A stretch of 64,000 nucleotides of DNA from Acidovorax kalamii (GCF_002245625.1 NZ_NOIG01000011.1:1-64000), one strand, 5' to 3'; shown: positions 46,564 to 55,500, counted from the stretch's first letter. The notes: generated by a model from the sequence alone, not told the origin. Program-made: numbers and translations.

Positions 46564-47403
46564 TCACAGACCCGACAGCAGGGCCACCTTGTCGGCGGTC
46601 GCGGTGGGCGCTGCCGGTGGGGCTGCGGCCGGAATGCTCTGGGCAGGCGCCTGGGTGGACAGCGACGGGGGAGGGTTGAAGGGCATGGCCCGGCCGTTGG
46701 CGACCTGGCGCAGGCGGAAATGCTCTGCCATCACCTTGGCTGCATAGCCGCCATCGTCGGCCATGTTGGCTGCGCCCACGTAGTAGCGCAGGCCGCCCTC
46801 GACGGAGCCAGCGCGCGCAATACATTCCTGCAGCACCTTGACACCCACGCGCAGGTTGCTCACCGGGTCGAAGGCCGCAAAGTGGCCGCCAAAGCTCTGG
46901 TATTTGTCGGTGTGCACGCGGGTCATGACCTGCATGAGGCCCTGGGCGCCCACGGCGCTCTCGGCAAACGGGTTGAAGCTCGACTCGATCGCCATGATGG
47001 CCAGGATCAGCGTGGGGTCGATCTTGGCGCGGGTGCCGATCTCATAGGCCTCGGCCACCAGCACGCTGAGCGGCTCGGGCGCCACGCGGTACTTCTTGCT
47101 GAGCCAGAAGGCCACTGCGGCCTGCTCCTTGGGCAGGTCCTTGGGGTTGGCGGCCGTGGCGCGCTCGCTGGCTTCGGGCTCGATGGGCATGCCCAGCATT
47201 TCCACCTGGCGGGCCTGCAGCCAGCCCATGAGGCGCTCTTCGCCAGCCTGGCGCAGGTCGGGCCGGGCCGTGAGGGCAATGATGATGAAGGCAACGGCCA
47301 GGCCGATGAGGGCAAAGCTGTTGTGGGTGATTTCAAGAAAACCTTCGGTCACATCGGCCACGAAGGTTCGTACGCCGGAGACTATTTTTCCTGACGCTGT
47401 CAT
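46564..47403 (-). CDS. membrane-anchored lytic transglycosylase (SLT domain)
   Basis: A 279-residue murein lytic transglycosylase. One N-terminal membrane segment (about 29-46), a linker, and the SLT domain (about 118-235) with the catalytic Glu140 in AIMAIESSFNPFAESAVGAQGLMQVM, then KLY-like RVGVKVLQECI and GGLRYYVGAANMADDGGYAAKVM. The C-terminal 45 residues are Pro/Ala-rich. It cuts the glycan strands of peptidoglycan. It has its own strong promoter at 47594-47623 and an unusually long leader. GGAAGAGCT just before the start is the ribosome binding site. Confidence 0.88.
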   Translation of the reverse strand: MTASGKIVSGVRTFVADVTEGFLEITHNSFALIGLAVAFIIIALTARPDLRQAGEERLMGWLQARQVEMLGMPIEPEASERATAANPKDLPKEQAAVAFWLSKKYRVAPEPLSVLVAEAYEIGTRAKIDPTLILAIMAIESSFNPFAESAVGAQGLMQVMTRVHTDKYQSFGGHFAAFDPVSNLRVGVKVLQECIARAGSVEGGLRYYVGAANMADDGGYAAKVMAEHFRLRQVANGRAMPFNPPPSLSTQAPAQSIPAAAPPAAPTATADKVALLSGL

Positions 47404-47587
47404 AGCTCTTCCTTTCTGAGGCGCAGCGGGAGCTTGGAGCAGTCACTGGGACTGCACCTTCCCGGCAAGTCGCCTGGATTGGTACGCCATCAAGTCCGGG
47501 CTGCACGTCTGTGGAGTGCTTGTCGCCTGGTTTGACTTAGCCGGGTTCGGCAGCGGGTTGGGGTTTTTACTAGCCCGTTTTCAGGGC
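47404..47587 (-). promoter_or_regulatory. 184-base structured 5' leader of the lytic transglycosylase gene
   Basis: From the predicted start near 47587, the leader begins with the hairpin AGCCC-TGAAAAC-GGGCT, has the unpaired-looking CCGAACCCGGCTAA, a GCAC/GTGC hairpin and a GCAGT/ACTGC hairpin near the start codon. It holds no reading frame of note. The length and the order of hairpins suggest a cis-acting RNA; I cannot place it in a known class. Confidence 0.4.
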
Positions 47588-47593
47588 TGGCGG

Positions 47594-47623
47594 ATTCTAG
47601 AAGCTCTCTAAATGCATAGTCAA
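47594..47623 (-). promoter_or_regulatory. sigma70 promoter of the lytic transglycosylase gene
   Basis: On the minus strand TTGACT (47618-47623) and TAGAAT (47594-47599) are 18 bases apart, each one mismatch from consensus, in AT-rich DNA. Confidence 0.75.
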
Positions 47624-47659
47624 TACTAACAATCGAAATCATCAGACACTTGAGTTATG

Positions 47660-47686
47660 AAAAATCTGTAAAAAATTACAGTTTTT
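47660..47686. terminator. bidirectional intrinsic terminator in the gene-free region
   Basis: CTGTAA (47666-47671), four A, TTACAG (47676-47681), flanked by A-run and T-run on both strands. No recognised gene ends here on either strand, so it may end an unannotated minus-strand RNA. Confidence 0.6.
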
Positions 47687-47731
47687 GGGCTCTTTGAGGG
47701 GCTCGAAGTTGCCTGGCGCGGGTGGTGGGTG

Positions 47732-47747
47732 TGACACCCCCGTGTCA
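47732..47747. promoter_or_regulatory. palindrome TGACAC-CCCC-GTGTCA
   Basis: A perfect 6+6 inverted repeat spaced by four bases, 50 bases before the structured RNA candidate. It has the form of a protein-binding operator. The factor is unknown. Confidence 0.4.
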
Positions 47748-47789
47748 AATTCAATCGGCCGTGTGGCCGCCATTGAGAATCCGATTTGA

Positions 47790-48042
47790 GCCCGGAGAGC
47801 GACTTTGGTAAGGTGGAGGCGCCTGTAGATTTCAGGCATCGCCAGACGAAGCGAAATCTCCCTCCGAGGGCATTCAGTGCCAAGGTGCAGCAGATGCCGC
47901 TTCTAAGGCAACCCCTGGAGGCAATCCCTTGCCTCCTCGCCATGCGGACCTTTATCTCCGCATCGCGACCGATGGCAAAGACCGTTGTGTCAGCCGTCAA
48001 GCCCGGCGGGCAGGCCATGAGGCCCTGTCCGTCGGGCTTTCT
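47790..48042 (+). ncRNA. candidate structured non-coding RNA ending in a strong terminator
   Basis: No frame here is coding-like. The plus strand forms consecutive hairpins: GCCTG/CAGGC (47821-47837), GGCA/TGCC (47869-47881), GGAGGCAA/TTGCCTCC (47917-47936), ATGCGGA/TCCGCAT (47942-47963) and then a terminator (47999-48042). AGATTTC (47827-47833) can instead pair with GAAATCT (47853-47859), which would exclude the first hairpin. It does not match 6S, RNase P, tmRNA or 4.5S RNA as I know them. The 5' end is a guess, because no clear promoter was found. Confidence 0.45.
47999..48042 (+). terminator. intrinsic terminator of the RNA candidate
   Basis: AAGCCCGGCGGGCAGG (47999-48014) pairs with CCTGTCCGTCGGGCTT (48024-48039) with two G-U pairs, closed by GGCC/ATGA/GGCC, and is followed by a T-rich tail. 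It points along the plus strand, where no protein gene precedes it. Confidence 0.8.
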
Positions 48043-48122
48043 TGTTTGTGCTTCACCCTTGGGATCCTCTGCACAAATTCTGCACAAATCACCGCGCCGT
48101 GTGCATCTGCGGTCTCGGGTGG

Positions 48123-48188
48123 TCTGCGGCGTTGCAAATACTCGCAATAGCTACGGCTATTGCTGCTTTTTGCGCCTTGCAGCCCATC
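48123..48188. repeat. long imperfect hairpin around ATAGCTACGGCTAT
   Basis: The core GCAATAGC-TACG-GCTATTGC (48144-48163) is perfect. It is extended outward by CTGCGGCGTTGCAAATACTC against the complement of GCTTTTTGCGCCTTGCAG. The element has the look of a dispersed palindromic repeat. The T5 run after the core may also act as a terminator. The rest of 48190-48524 contains further hairpins (around 48280-48300 and 48328-48345) and a TATATATA stretch near 48255, but no gene. Confidence 0.55.
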
Positions 48189-48524
48189 CCGTTCCGCAGC
48201 GCCCGCTTGCCGCTCCATTCGTGCAGGATCCCTTGGCGATTGGGCATTGGCGTCTATATATAGATAATGGGGGCTGCCCCTGGCGGGGCGACTGTTCGCC
48301 CGCAGTAGGGCGAGGTTCCCATAGAGGGGCCGCAGCCTGTCGGCTGCCTGTCCAAGCCTTGTGCCAGATCACCTGTAGAAGGTTGGTGTGGTGCATACAA
48401 AGGCGCCCGCTCAGAACCCGGTGAAAATAGCCCCTTTGTTGCCCCGGCACGCATGCAGTGCGCTTGCCGTGGCAGGTCCTCTTTTGGCAATGCGCCAGGG
48501 GTGCCTTCGTTATCCATTGGATCC

Positions 48525-51287
48525 ATGTTTCCATTTTTTTCCCGCAGCAAAATGTCCGACGCACCTGAAGTGAATCCGGCCCCGGCCAAAACCCAAGAGC
48601 CGCATCCGCTCGACGCGCTGACCGGCGGTGCTTTTTCTGCCGCCACATCCGGCGAGCGCGCCTCCCGCATCCGTGACTGGCTGGCCACCCAGCCCGCGCC
48701 CGAACAGCTGCAGGAAGTCTTCAAGGAGCTGAGCGGCCGTGACAAGGGTGCCGCCCGTGCCGTGCGTGAGCGCCTGGATGAAATCCGCCGCGCCAAGGGG
48801 CAAGAAGCGATCGCCGCCGAATGGGCCGAGAAGGCCCAGGCGCTGTTGGCCGCCCCCAAGCTCAATATTGCAGACGCCCTGGCCTGGCAGCGCGATGCGG
48901 CCAAGGCCGGTGCGCCCTTGTCCCGTGAACCGCTGTCGTTGCTCAAGGCGCAGATGGCTGACCGCGTGAAGGTCATCGAAGACCTGCAGCACCGCGTGCA
49001 GGTGCAACGCGAAGCCGCCGTGCTGCTTGCACAACGCATTGAAGTGCTCTCGACCAAGCCTTGGCGCGATGCACATGCGGCGCTTGAACTGCTGCGCGCC
49101 GACGTTGCGCGCTGGCAGGAGCAAGCCCAGGAACTGACGGGCGACGCCAGCTGGGTGAGCGTGGAAGCCCGCTTCCCCCCGCTGCTGGACGCCTCTCGCA
49201 CCCAGTTGCTGGTGGTGTGGGAAGCCTTCCAGCCCGCCGTGGCCCAGGCGGCCGCAGCGGCCGAAGACGCAGCAGCACCCTTGCCCCCCGTGCCCGTGTG
49301 GGCCGATGAACTGCGTGCTGCGCGAGGCCTGCCTACCGAGGCGGCCGCCGCTTCGGCTGCAGCCAAACCCGCACGTGCCGCCAAGCCCAAGGTGGCTCCC
49401 GAGGTGGTGGAGAAGGCCGCACAGGTGGTGCGCGAAGCCCTGGCGACGCTGGAAAAGGAAACCGCCGAAGGCCATGGCAAGGCCAGCGCTGGTGCCGCCG
49501 CCGCCCTGCGGGCCGTGCTCAAGGTGCATGGCAAACACATCGACAACGCGCTGGAGCAGCAGGTGCACACCGCACTGGTGGCTGCGGGCGAACTGGAGGG
49601 CTGGCAGCGCTGGAGCGCCGACCAGGTGCGCGAAGACCTCGTCGCCAAGGCTGAGGCATTGCTCAATCGCCCCGAAGGGCAGGCCCTGGGTGGCCGCAAG
49701 ATGCAGGAGACCCTGCGCAACCTGCGTGATCAATGGAAGCAGGCAGACCAAGGCGGTGCCCCCAACCACGGCTTGTGGAAAAAATTCGACGAAGCCTGCA
49801 ACGCCGCGCACAAGGTCGTCGAGGCCTGGCTGGACAAGATCCGCACCGAAGCGGCTGAGCACAAGGCGCAGCGCCTGGCGCTGATCGAAGAGGTCAAGGC
49901 CTGGGCGCAAGAGCACGCGTCATCGACCGACTGGAAGGGCATGAACCGCGCTCTGTACCAGTTTGGTGACCGCTGGCGCGAGGGTGGCCATGTGGGCGAA
50001 AAGCTGTTTGCCGAACTGCAGCCGCAGTGGAAGCAGGCCATTGCCCTGGCCGCCGCGCCGCTGGAGGCCGCACAAAAAGACAGCCTGGCCCGCCGCCACG
50101 CCATGATCGAAGAAGCAACGGCGCTGGGCGCTGCACCCACGCTGCGCATCGACGCGGTCAAGGCCCTGCAGCAGCGCTGGCAAGCCGAGGCGCAGTCCGT
50201 GCCGCTGGATCGCAAGCACGAACAAAAGCTGTGGGATGCTTTCCGCAAACCCATTGACGAGGCGTTCAATCGCAAATCGGCCGACCGTGAAAAGGCTGCC
50301 ACCGAACTGAGCGCACGCGACCGCGCGGTGCTGGACGCCTCCAAGGCCCTGGAGGCTGCCAATACCACGGGCGATGCCCAGCAGATCCGTGCTGCCGTGC
50401 AGGCGCTGGAGGCTGCATTGCGTGGCCAGGCCCAGGCGGCTGAAGCGGTGGCTACTGTGCAGAAGGCGGAGGCGGCACAAAACGCTGCGTCGCCTGCCGA
50501 GCAGGCCGGCGCGGGTGATGCTCCTGCGGCGGATGCCGATGCGAGTGGGGCAGCCGCTGATGGCGAAGCTGCGGCACCTGCTGCCGCCCCTGTGGCGCCC
50601 CCCAAGCCAGCCCGCCCCGTGGTGGCTGTGCGTGGCGACGACCGCCCTGGTATGAAAAAGGATGCACCAGCCGCCGCTGGCCGTGGCGCGCGTCCAGGTG
50701 ATCGCCGTGATGGTCGTCCTGGTGACCGTGACGCGGGCCGTGGCCCGCGCACCGAAGGCCGTTTTGGTGACCGCAATGACCGTGGCGGCCGCATGGGCGA
50801 GCGCCCTGCTCACGAAGACCGTGGTCCCCGCCTGGGTGATGCGGCTTTCCGGGCACAGCGTGATGCCATGGAGCACGCTCAGCTGGCGCTGAAAAAGTTG
50901 GCAGCCCAGGCCCATGGTGAAACGCTGACCCAGTTGCTCGCGGCGTGGGACAAGCGCGATCCGTCCCAGGTCCCGAGTGCACAAGACCTGGGGGGCCGCG
51001 TGACGGCATCCGTGCGCGCCGCATGGACACAGGCTCTGTCCGCCGCGCCTCAGGGCGATGCATCCGAAGCGTTGCTGCGCCTGGAAATGGCAGCCGAAGC
51101 CCCCACACCCGCGGAGCACATCGCTGCTCGGCGCATGCTGCAACTGCAACTGCTGACGCGCCGTAACGACCCGGCCCCGGCCCAGACCTGGGGCCAGGAT
51201 GCTGCCCGCGTGCTGGCCAGTGCCAGCGACCCTGCCAGCGCCCGGCGTCTGCAGAACGTGCTGAAGACGCTGCTGCGCAAGCAGTAA
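48525..51287 (+). CDS. DUF349 repeat protein
   Basis: A 920-residue, highly charged helical protein of unknown function. Several DUF349 segments are visible (for example LRNLRDQWKQADQGGAPNHGLWKKFDEACNAAHKVVEAWL near 415 and LQQRWQAEAQSVPLDRKHEQKLWDAFRKPIDEAF near 560), each a helical hairpin with conserved W and F. An Ala-rich spacer (about 650-700) is followed by an Arg/Gly/Asp-rich low-complexity tract (about 718-775, RPGDRRDGRPGDRDAGRGPR), then a helical C-terminus. The ATG at 48525 is chosen from the domain start; it follows a leader of over 400 bases. No operon partner. Confidence 0.8.
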   Translation: MFPFFSRSKMSDAPEVNPAPAKTQEPHPLDALTGGAFSAATSGERASRIRDWLATQPAPEQLQEVFKELSGRDKGAARAVRERLDEIRRAKGQEAIAAEWAEKAQALLAAPKLNIADALAWQRDAAKAGAPLSREPLSLLKAQMADRVKVIEDLQHRVQVQREAAVLLAQRIEVLSTKPWRDAHAALELLRADVARWQEQAQELTGDASWVSVEARFPPLLDASRTQLLVVWEAFQPAVAQAAAAAEDAAAPLPPVPVWADELRAARGLPTEAAAASAAAKPARAAKPKVAPEVVEKAAQVVREALATLEKETAEGHGKASAGAAAALRAVLKVHGKHIDNALEQQVHTALVAAGELEGWQRWSADQVREDLVAKAEALLNRPEGQALGGRKMQETLRNLRDQWKQADQGGAPNHGLWKKFDEACNAAHKVVEAWLDKIRTEAAEHKAQRLALIEEVKAWAQEHASSTDWKGMNRALYQFGDRWREGGHVGEKLFAELQPQWKQAIALAAAPLEAAQKDSLARRHAMIEEATALGAAPTLRIDAVKALQQRWQAEAQSVPLDRKHEQKLWDAFRKPIDEAFNRKSADREKAATELSARDRAVLDASKALEAANTTGDAQQIRAAVQALEAALRGQAQAAEAVATVQKAEAAQNAASPAEQAGAGDAPAADADASGAAADGEAAAPAAAPVAPPKPARPVVAVRGDDRPGMKKDAPAAAGRGARPGDRRDGRPGDRDAGRGPRTEGRFGDRNDRGGRMGERPAHEDRGPRLGDAAFRAQRDAMEHAQLALKKLAAQAHGETLTQLLAAWDKRDPSQVPSAQDLGGRVTASVRAAWTQALSAAPQGDASEALLRLEMAAEAPTPAEHIAARRMLQLQLLTRRNDPAPAQTWGQDAARVLASASDPASARRLQNVLKTLLRKQ

Positions 51288-51430
51288 GGGATGAGGGTGC
51301 TGCTCGGGTGACCCGAAGGGGCTCCCGGGCATGTGCCGCGGGCCCGTGCAGGCGAATGCGCTGATCCACGGGCGTGCTGCGTATTGGCGATTGGGTGATT
51401 GGCTGCGGCGAAATGTAGGCAGCACAAATG

Positions 51431-51459
51431 AAAAATCCCCGGCATGCGGGGATTTTTTT
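51431..51459. terminator. terminator between the DUF349 gene and tRNA-Ser
   Basis: AAAAATCCCCG, a short loop and CGGGGATTTTTTT form a hairpin with A and T runs on both sides, so it can end both the DUF349 transcript and the tRNA transcript. Confidence 0.85.
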
Positions 51460-51500
51460 GGCGCTTTCAAAGCAATGGAAGTGCTCTGAATGTTTGCATA

Positions 51501-51590
<90 letters not shown>

Positions 51591-51672
51591 GAAGCCCTCG
51601 ATTATAGCCACAGGATTGCGTCTATCTGGGCCGGTGGCGGGGTTGGCGGCAAAAAAAGGTGCTGGTCCGTTT

Positions 51673-52590
51673 TTAGCCTGCCTTCTGCGACGCCTGCACC
51701 ATCTTCATGGCCGAGCCGATCAGGGCCGATACCTCGGTCATGTTGCTGGGCACGATGAGCGTGGTGGTGGCGTCGGACGCGACCTGGCTGTAGGCGTCCA
51801 CGGCCTTTTCTGCGACCTTGAGCTGCACGGCCTGTTCACCGCCGGGCTGGCGGATGGCGGTGGCCACGCGCTCGATGGCCTCTGCGGTAGCCTGGGCCAC
51901 GGCGCGGATGGATTCGGCCTCGCCGATGGCCTTGTTGATGACAGCCTGTTTTTCCCCTTCGGAGCGGGCGATGAAGGCTTCGCGCTCGCCGGTGGCAATG
52001 TTGATCTGTTCCTGTCGGCGGCCTTCGGAGGCAGCAATCAGCGCACGCTTTTCGCGCTCAGCGGTGATCTGAGCCTGCATGGCGTGCAGGATTTCCTTAG
52101 GAGGAGTCAGGTCCTTGATTTCGTAGCGCAGCACCTTCACGCCCCAGTTCAGCGCAGCTTCGTCGATGGCCTGCACGACCTGGGCGTTGATGATGTCGCG
52201 CTCCTCGAAGGTCTTGTCCAACTCCAGCTTGCCGATCACGGAGCGCAGCGAGGTCTGGGCCAGTTGCGTGACGGCCATGATGTAGTTGCTGGAGCCGTAG
52301 CTGGCGCGCATGGGGTCGGTGACCTGGAAGTACAGGATGCCGTCCACCTGCAGCTGTGTGTTGTCGCGTGTGATGCAGACCTGGCTGGGCACGTCGAGAG
52401 GGATTTCCTTGAGGCTGTGTTTGTAGGCTACCTTGTCCACAAACGGCACCAGAAAGTTCAGGCCCGGCGTGAGGGTGCCGGCGTATTTGCCCAGCCGCTC
52501 CTTGACCCAGGCGTTTTGCTGGGGCACGACCTTGACGGAGCGTGCGATGAATATCACGGCAATGATGAGAATGACGATGGCGACTTCCAT
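51673..52590 (-). CDS. qmcA: SPFH/stomatin-type membrane protein (QmcA)
   Basis: A 305-residue protein, the length of E. coli QmcA. An N-terminal membrane anchor (about 2-18) is followed by the SPFH/band 7 domain (VVPQQNAWVKERLGKYAGTLTPGLNFLVPFVDKV...SQVCITRDNTQLQVDGILYFQV) and a long Ala/Glu-rich coiled coil (about 190-260; AEREKRALIAASEGRRQEQINIATGEREAFIARSEGEKQAVI). Such proteins assemble into large rings and organise the membrane or proteases such as FtsH. It is 51 bases after the NfeD-type gene, its usual partner. Confidence 0.92.
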   Translation of the reverse strand: MEVAIVILIIAVIFIARSVKVVPQQNAWVKERLGKYAGTLTPGLNFLVPFVDKVAYKHSLKEIPLDVPSQVCITRDNTQLQVDGILYFQVTDPMRASYGSSNYIMAVTQLAQTSLRSVIGKLELDKTFEERDIINAQVVQAIDEAALNWGVKVLRYEIKDLTPPKEILHAMQAQITAEREKRALIAASEGRRQEQINIATGEREAFIARSEGEKQAVINKAIGEAESIRAVAQATAEAIERVATAIRQPGGEQAVQLKVAEKAVDAYSQVASDATTTLIVPSNMTEVSALIGSAMKMVQASQKAG

Positions 52591-52641
52591 GAGAAACCTC
52601 TCTTTTCTTGTGATCTGTAAAGCTAAAGCGGTGGTCGATCT

Positions 52642-53067
52642 CTAGAGTGGATCCACCAGAAGGCGATTGCCCACCAATTCCGCCACCCGGTGCATCCCGG
52701 TGGAGGGCGTGACGCCAGGACGGTGGATGGCGATCCAGGTTGCGCCCCGGTACTTCACGGTGGTGGTTCCATCGGGGTTCCAGCCCTCGATCAGGATGGT
52801 TTCTCCCACATCCAGATTCACGCTGCGGTCGGCGCGGGCGGAAGGGTCTCCAGGCCGCTTTTTCTTGAGGTAGTACCAGCCCACCACAGCGCCGCCGCCC
52901 ACCAAGGCCGCCGCCACCAGTTGAGCCGCGATAGGCAGTCCCAGATGGGCTGCCAAAGCTGCAGCTGCGAGGCCGACGGCCACCATCAGCAGATAAAACG
53001 TCCCGGTAAGCAGCTCCGCAACGACCACGGCCCCCGCTGCCAGCCACCAGATGGTGGATGCCTCCAT
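52642..53067 (-). CDS. NfeD family membrane protein
   Basis: A 141-residue protein with two to three N-terminal membrane helices (about 5-65) and a C-terminal OB-fold domain (about 80-141; SVNLDVGETILIEGWNPDGTTTVKYRGATWIAI), the NfeD layout. NfeD proteins work together with the SPFH protein encoded next. The ATG at 53067 follows a strong ribosome binding site AAGGAGGTT. The two genes form an operon, divergent from the decarboxylase gene. Confidence 0.9.
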   Translation of the reverse strand: MEASTIWWLAAGAVVVAELLTGTFYLLMVAVGLAAAALAAHLGLPIAAQLVAAALVGGGAVVGWYYLKKKRPGDPSARADRSVNLDVGETILIEGWNPDGTTTVKYRGATWIAIHRPGVTPSTGMHRVAELVGNRLLVDPL

Positions 53068-53214
53068 GCTGAACCTCCTTGGGTCGGTTGTGTTTAGTGC
53101 ACCACATTCTGGGTCAAAAGGGTGGCAGTTCAAAGGCGCGTCAACGTTATTCCTTACACTTCGCGCCTATTTCGTTTTTTGGCCGGGCAGGCCACGGCTC
53201 CTTGGAGGCTGCGC

Positions 53215-55500
53215 ATGAAGTTTCGCTTTCCCATCATCATCATCGATGAAGACTATCGTTCCGAGAACACCTCGGGTCTGGGTATCCGCGCCCTGGCGCA
53301 GGCCATTGAGGCTGAGGGCTTTGAGGTGGTCGGGGTCACCAGCTATGGGGATTTGTCCCAATTTGCGCAGCAGCAAAGCCGCGCCAGCGCATTCATTTTG
53401 TCCATCGACGATGAAGAGTTCACTGTGGGCGAGGGGCTGGACCCGATCGTTCTGAGCCTGCGCAACTTCATCGGCGAGGTGCGCCGCAAGAACGCCGATG
53501 TGCCCATCTACGTGCACGGCGAGACCAAGACCAGCCGCCACCTGCCCAACGACATCCTGCGCGAGCTGCACGGCTTCATCCACATGTTCGAGGACACCCC
53601 CGAATTCGTGGCGCGCCACATCATCCGCGAAGCCAAGAGCTACCTCGAAAGCGTGCAGCCGCCGTTCTTCAAGGCGCTGCTGGACTACGCCGAAGACGGC
53701 TCGTACAGCTGGCACTGCCCCGGCCACTCGGGCGGCGTGGCGTTTTTGAAGAGCCCTGTGGGCCAGATGTACCACCAGTTCTATGGCGAAAACATGCTGC
53801 GTGCCGACGTGTGCAACGCGGTGGAAGAACTGGGTCAGCTGCTGGACCACAACGGCGCCATTGGCGAATCGGAGCGCAATGCCGCGCGCATCTTCAATGC
53901 CGACCACTGCTTCTTTGTGACCAACGGCACGTCCACGTCCAACAAGATGGTGTGGCACCACACCGTGGCCCCGGGTGACGTGGTGGTGGTGGACCGCAAC
54001 TGCCACAAGTCCATCCTGCACAGCATCATCATGACCGGGGCCATCCCCGTGTTCATGAAGCCCACGCGCAACCATTTCGGCATCATCGGGCCCATCCCGC
54101 AAAGCGAGTTCGAACCCGCTGCCATCCAGGCCAAGATCAAGGCCAACCCGCTGCTCAAGGGCGTGGACGCGAAAAAGGTCAAGCCGCGCGTGCTCACGCT
54201 CACGCAGAGCACCTACGACGGCGTGCTCTACAACACCGAGACCATCAAGGGCATGCTCGATGGCTACGTGGACAACCTGCACTTCGACGAGGCCTGGCTG
54301 CCGCACGCGGCTTTTCACCCGTTCTATGGCAGCTACCACGCCATGGGCAAGAAGCGCACGCGTCCCAAGTATTCGGTGACGTATGCGACGCAGTCCATCC
54401 ACAAGCTGCTGGCCGGCATCAGCCAGGCATCGCATGTGCTGGTGCAGGACTCGCAGACCGCCAAGCTCGACAGGCACCTCTTCAATGAGGCCTACCTGAT
54501 GCACACGTCCACATCGCCGCAGTACAGCATCATCGCCAGCTGCGACGTGGCCGCCGCCATGATGGAGCCGCCCGGCGGCACCGCACTGGTGGAGGAAAGC
54601 CTGCTCGAAGCCCTGGACTTCCGCCGTGCCATGCGCCAGGTGGAAGAAGACTTCGGCAAGAACGACTGGTGGTTCAAGGTCTGGGGCCCCGACAAGTTGG
54701 TGGACGAGGGCCTGGGCCGTGCCGAGGACTGGATCATCCGCAGCGACGGCAAAGGCAAGAAGAACGGCAGCAAGTGGCACGGCTTCGGCCAGCTGGCCGA
54801 TGGCTTCAACATGCTGGACCCGATCAAGTCCACCATCGTCACGCCCGGCCTGAACCTGGACGGCAAGTTCGACAAGACCGGCATTCCTGCGTCCATCGTG
54901 ACCAAGTACCTGGCCGAGCACGGCGTGGTGGTGGAGAAGACGGGCCTGTACAGCTTCTTCATCATGTTCACGATCGGCATCACCAAGGGCCGCTGGAATA
55001 CGCTGCTGACGGCGCTGCAGCAGTTCAAGGACGACTACGAGAAGAACCAGCCCATGTGGCGCATCCTTCCGGAGTTCTGCCAGCAGCACAAGCGCTACGA
55101 GCGCATGGGCCTGCGCGACCTATGCCAGCATGTGCACGAGATGTACGCCAAGTACGACATCGCGCGCCTGACGACCGAGATGTACCTGTCGGACCTCACG
55201 CCCGCCATGAAGCCCTCGGACGCCTACGCGCACATTGCGCATCGCACGACGGAGCGCGTCGAGATTGACCACCTCGAAGGCCGCATCACCGTGGGCCTGG
55301 TCACGCCGTACCCCCCAGGCATTCCGCTGCTGATTCCCGGCGAGGTGTTCAACAAGAAGATCGTGGACTACCTCAAGTTCGCGCGCGAGTTCGCCAAGCT
55401 GTGCCCGGGTTTCGAAACCGACATCCACGGCCTGGTGGAGGTGGAAGACGAGAGCGGCCAGGTGCGCTACTACGCCGACTGCGTCGCGGGCAAGCTCTGA
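53215..55500 (+). CDS. basic amino acid decarboxylase (Orn/Lys/Arg, group III)
   Basis: A 761-residue PLP enzyme with a receiver-like wing domain (about 1-135), a PLP domain with Lys397 in SIHKLLAGISQASH, HCPGHSGGVAF, TNGTSTSNKMVW and FDEAW, and a C-terminal domain (GRITVGLVTPYPPGIPLLIPGE). It releases CO2 from arginine, lysine or ornithine to make agmatine, cadaverine or putrescine; the substrate cannot be read from these motifs. The start at 53215 is taken from the domain. It is a single-gene unit ended by a repeat that doubles as terminator. Confidence 0.9.
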   Translation: MKFRFPIIIIDEDYRSENTSGLGIRALAQAIEAEGFEVVGVTSYGDLSQFAQQQSRASAFILSIDDEEFTVGEGLDPIVLSLRNFIGEVRRKNADVPIYVHGETKTSRHLPNDILRELHGFIHMFEDTPEFVARHIIREAKSYLESVQPPFFKALLDYAEDGSYSWHCPGHSGGVAFLKSPVGQMYHQFYGENMLRADVCNAVEELGQLLDHNGAIGESERNAARIFNADHCFFVTNGTSTSNKMVWHHTVAPGDVVVVDRNCHKSILHSIIMTGAIPVFMKPTRNHFGIIGPIPQSEFEPAAIQAKIKANPLLKGVDAKKVKPRVLTLTQSTYDGVLYNTETIKGMLDGYVDNLHFDEAWLPHAAFHPFYGSYHAMGKKRTRPKYSVTYATQSIHKLLAGISQASHVLVQDSQTAKLDRHLFNEAYLMHTSTSPQYSIIASCDVAAAMMEPPGGTALVEESLLEALDFRRAMRQVEEDFGKNDWWFKVWGPDKLVDEGLGRAEDWIIRSDGKGKKNGSKWHGFGQLADGFNMLDPIKSTIVTPGLNLDGKFDKTGIPASIVTKYLAEHGVVVEKTGLYSFFIMFTIGITKGRWNTLLTALQQFKDDYEKNQPMWRILPEFCQQHKRYERMGLRDLCQHVHEMYAKYDIARLTTEMYLSDLTPAMKPSDAYAHIAHRTTERVEIDHLEGRITVGLVTPYPPGIPLLIPGEVFNKKIVDYLKFAREFAKLCPGFETDIHGLVEVEDESGQVRYYADCVAGKL

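Noticed and set aside
47626-48147. 173-codon open frame on the minus strand in the gene-free region
   Set aside because: Residue use is erratic (many Cys, Arg, Ser, Trp), there is no ribosome binding site or domain, and the plus strand here forms serial hairpins. I treat it as chance.
48265-48450. Possible RNase P, 6S or other housekeeping RNA before the DUF349 gene
   Set aside because: Hairpins are present, but none of the conserved sequence blocks of these RNAs that I know can be found on either strand.
53167-55089. 640-codon open frame antisense to the decarboxylase gene
   Set aside because: Same antisense effect. The plus-strand gene has clear catalytic motifs and the antisense product has none.
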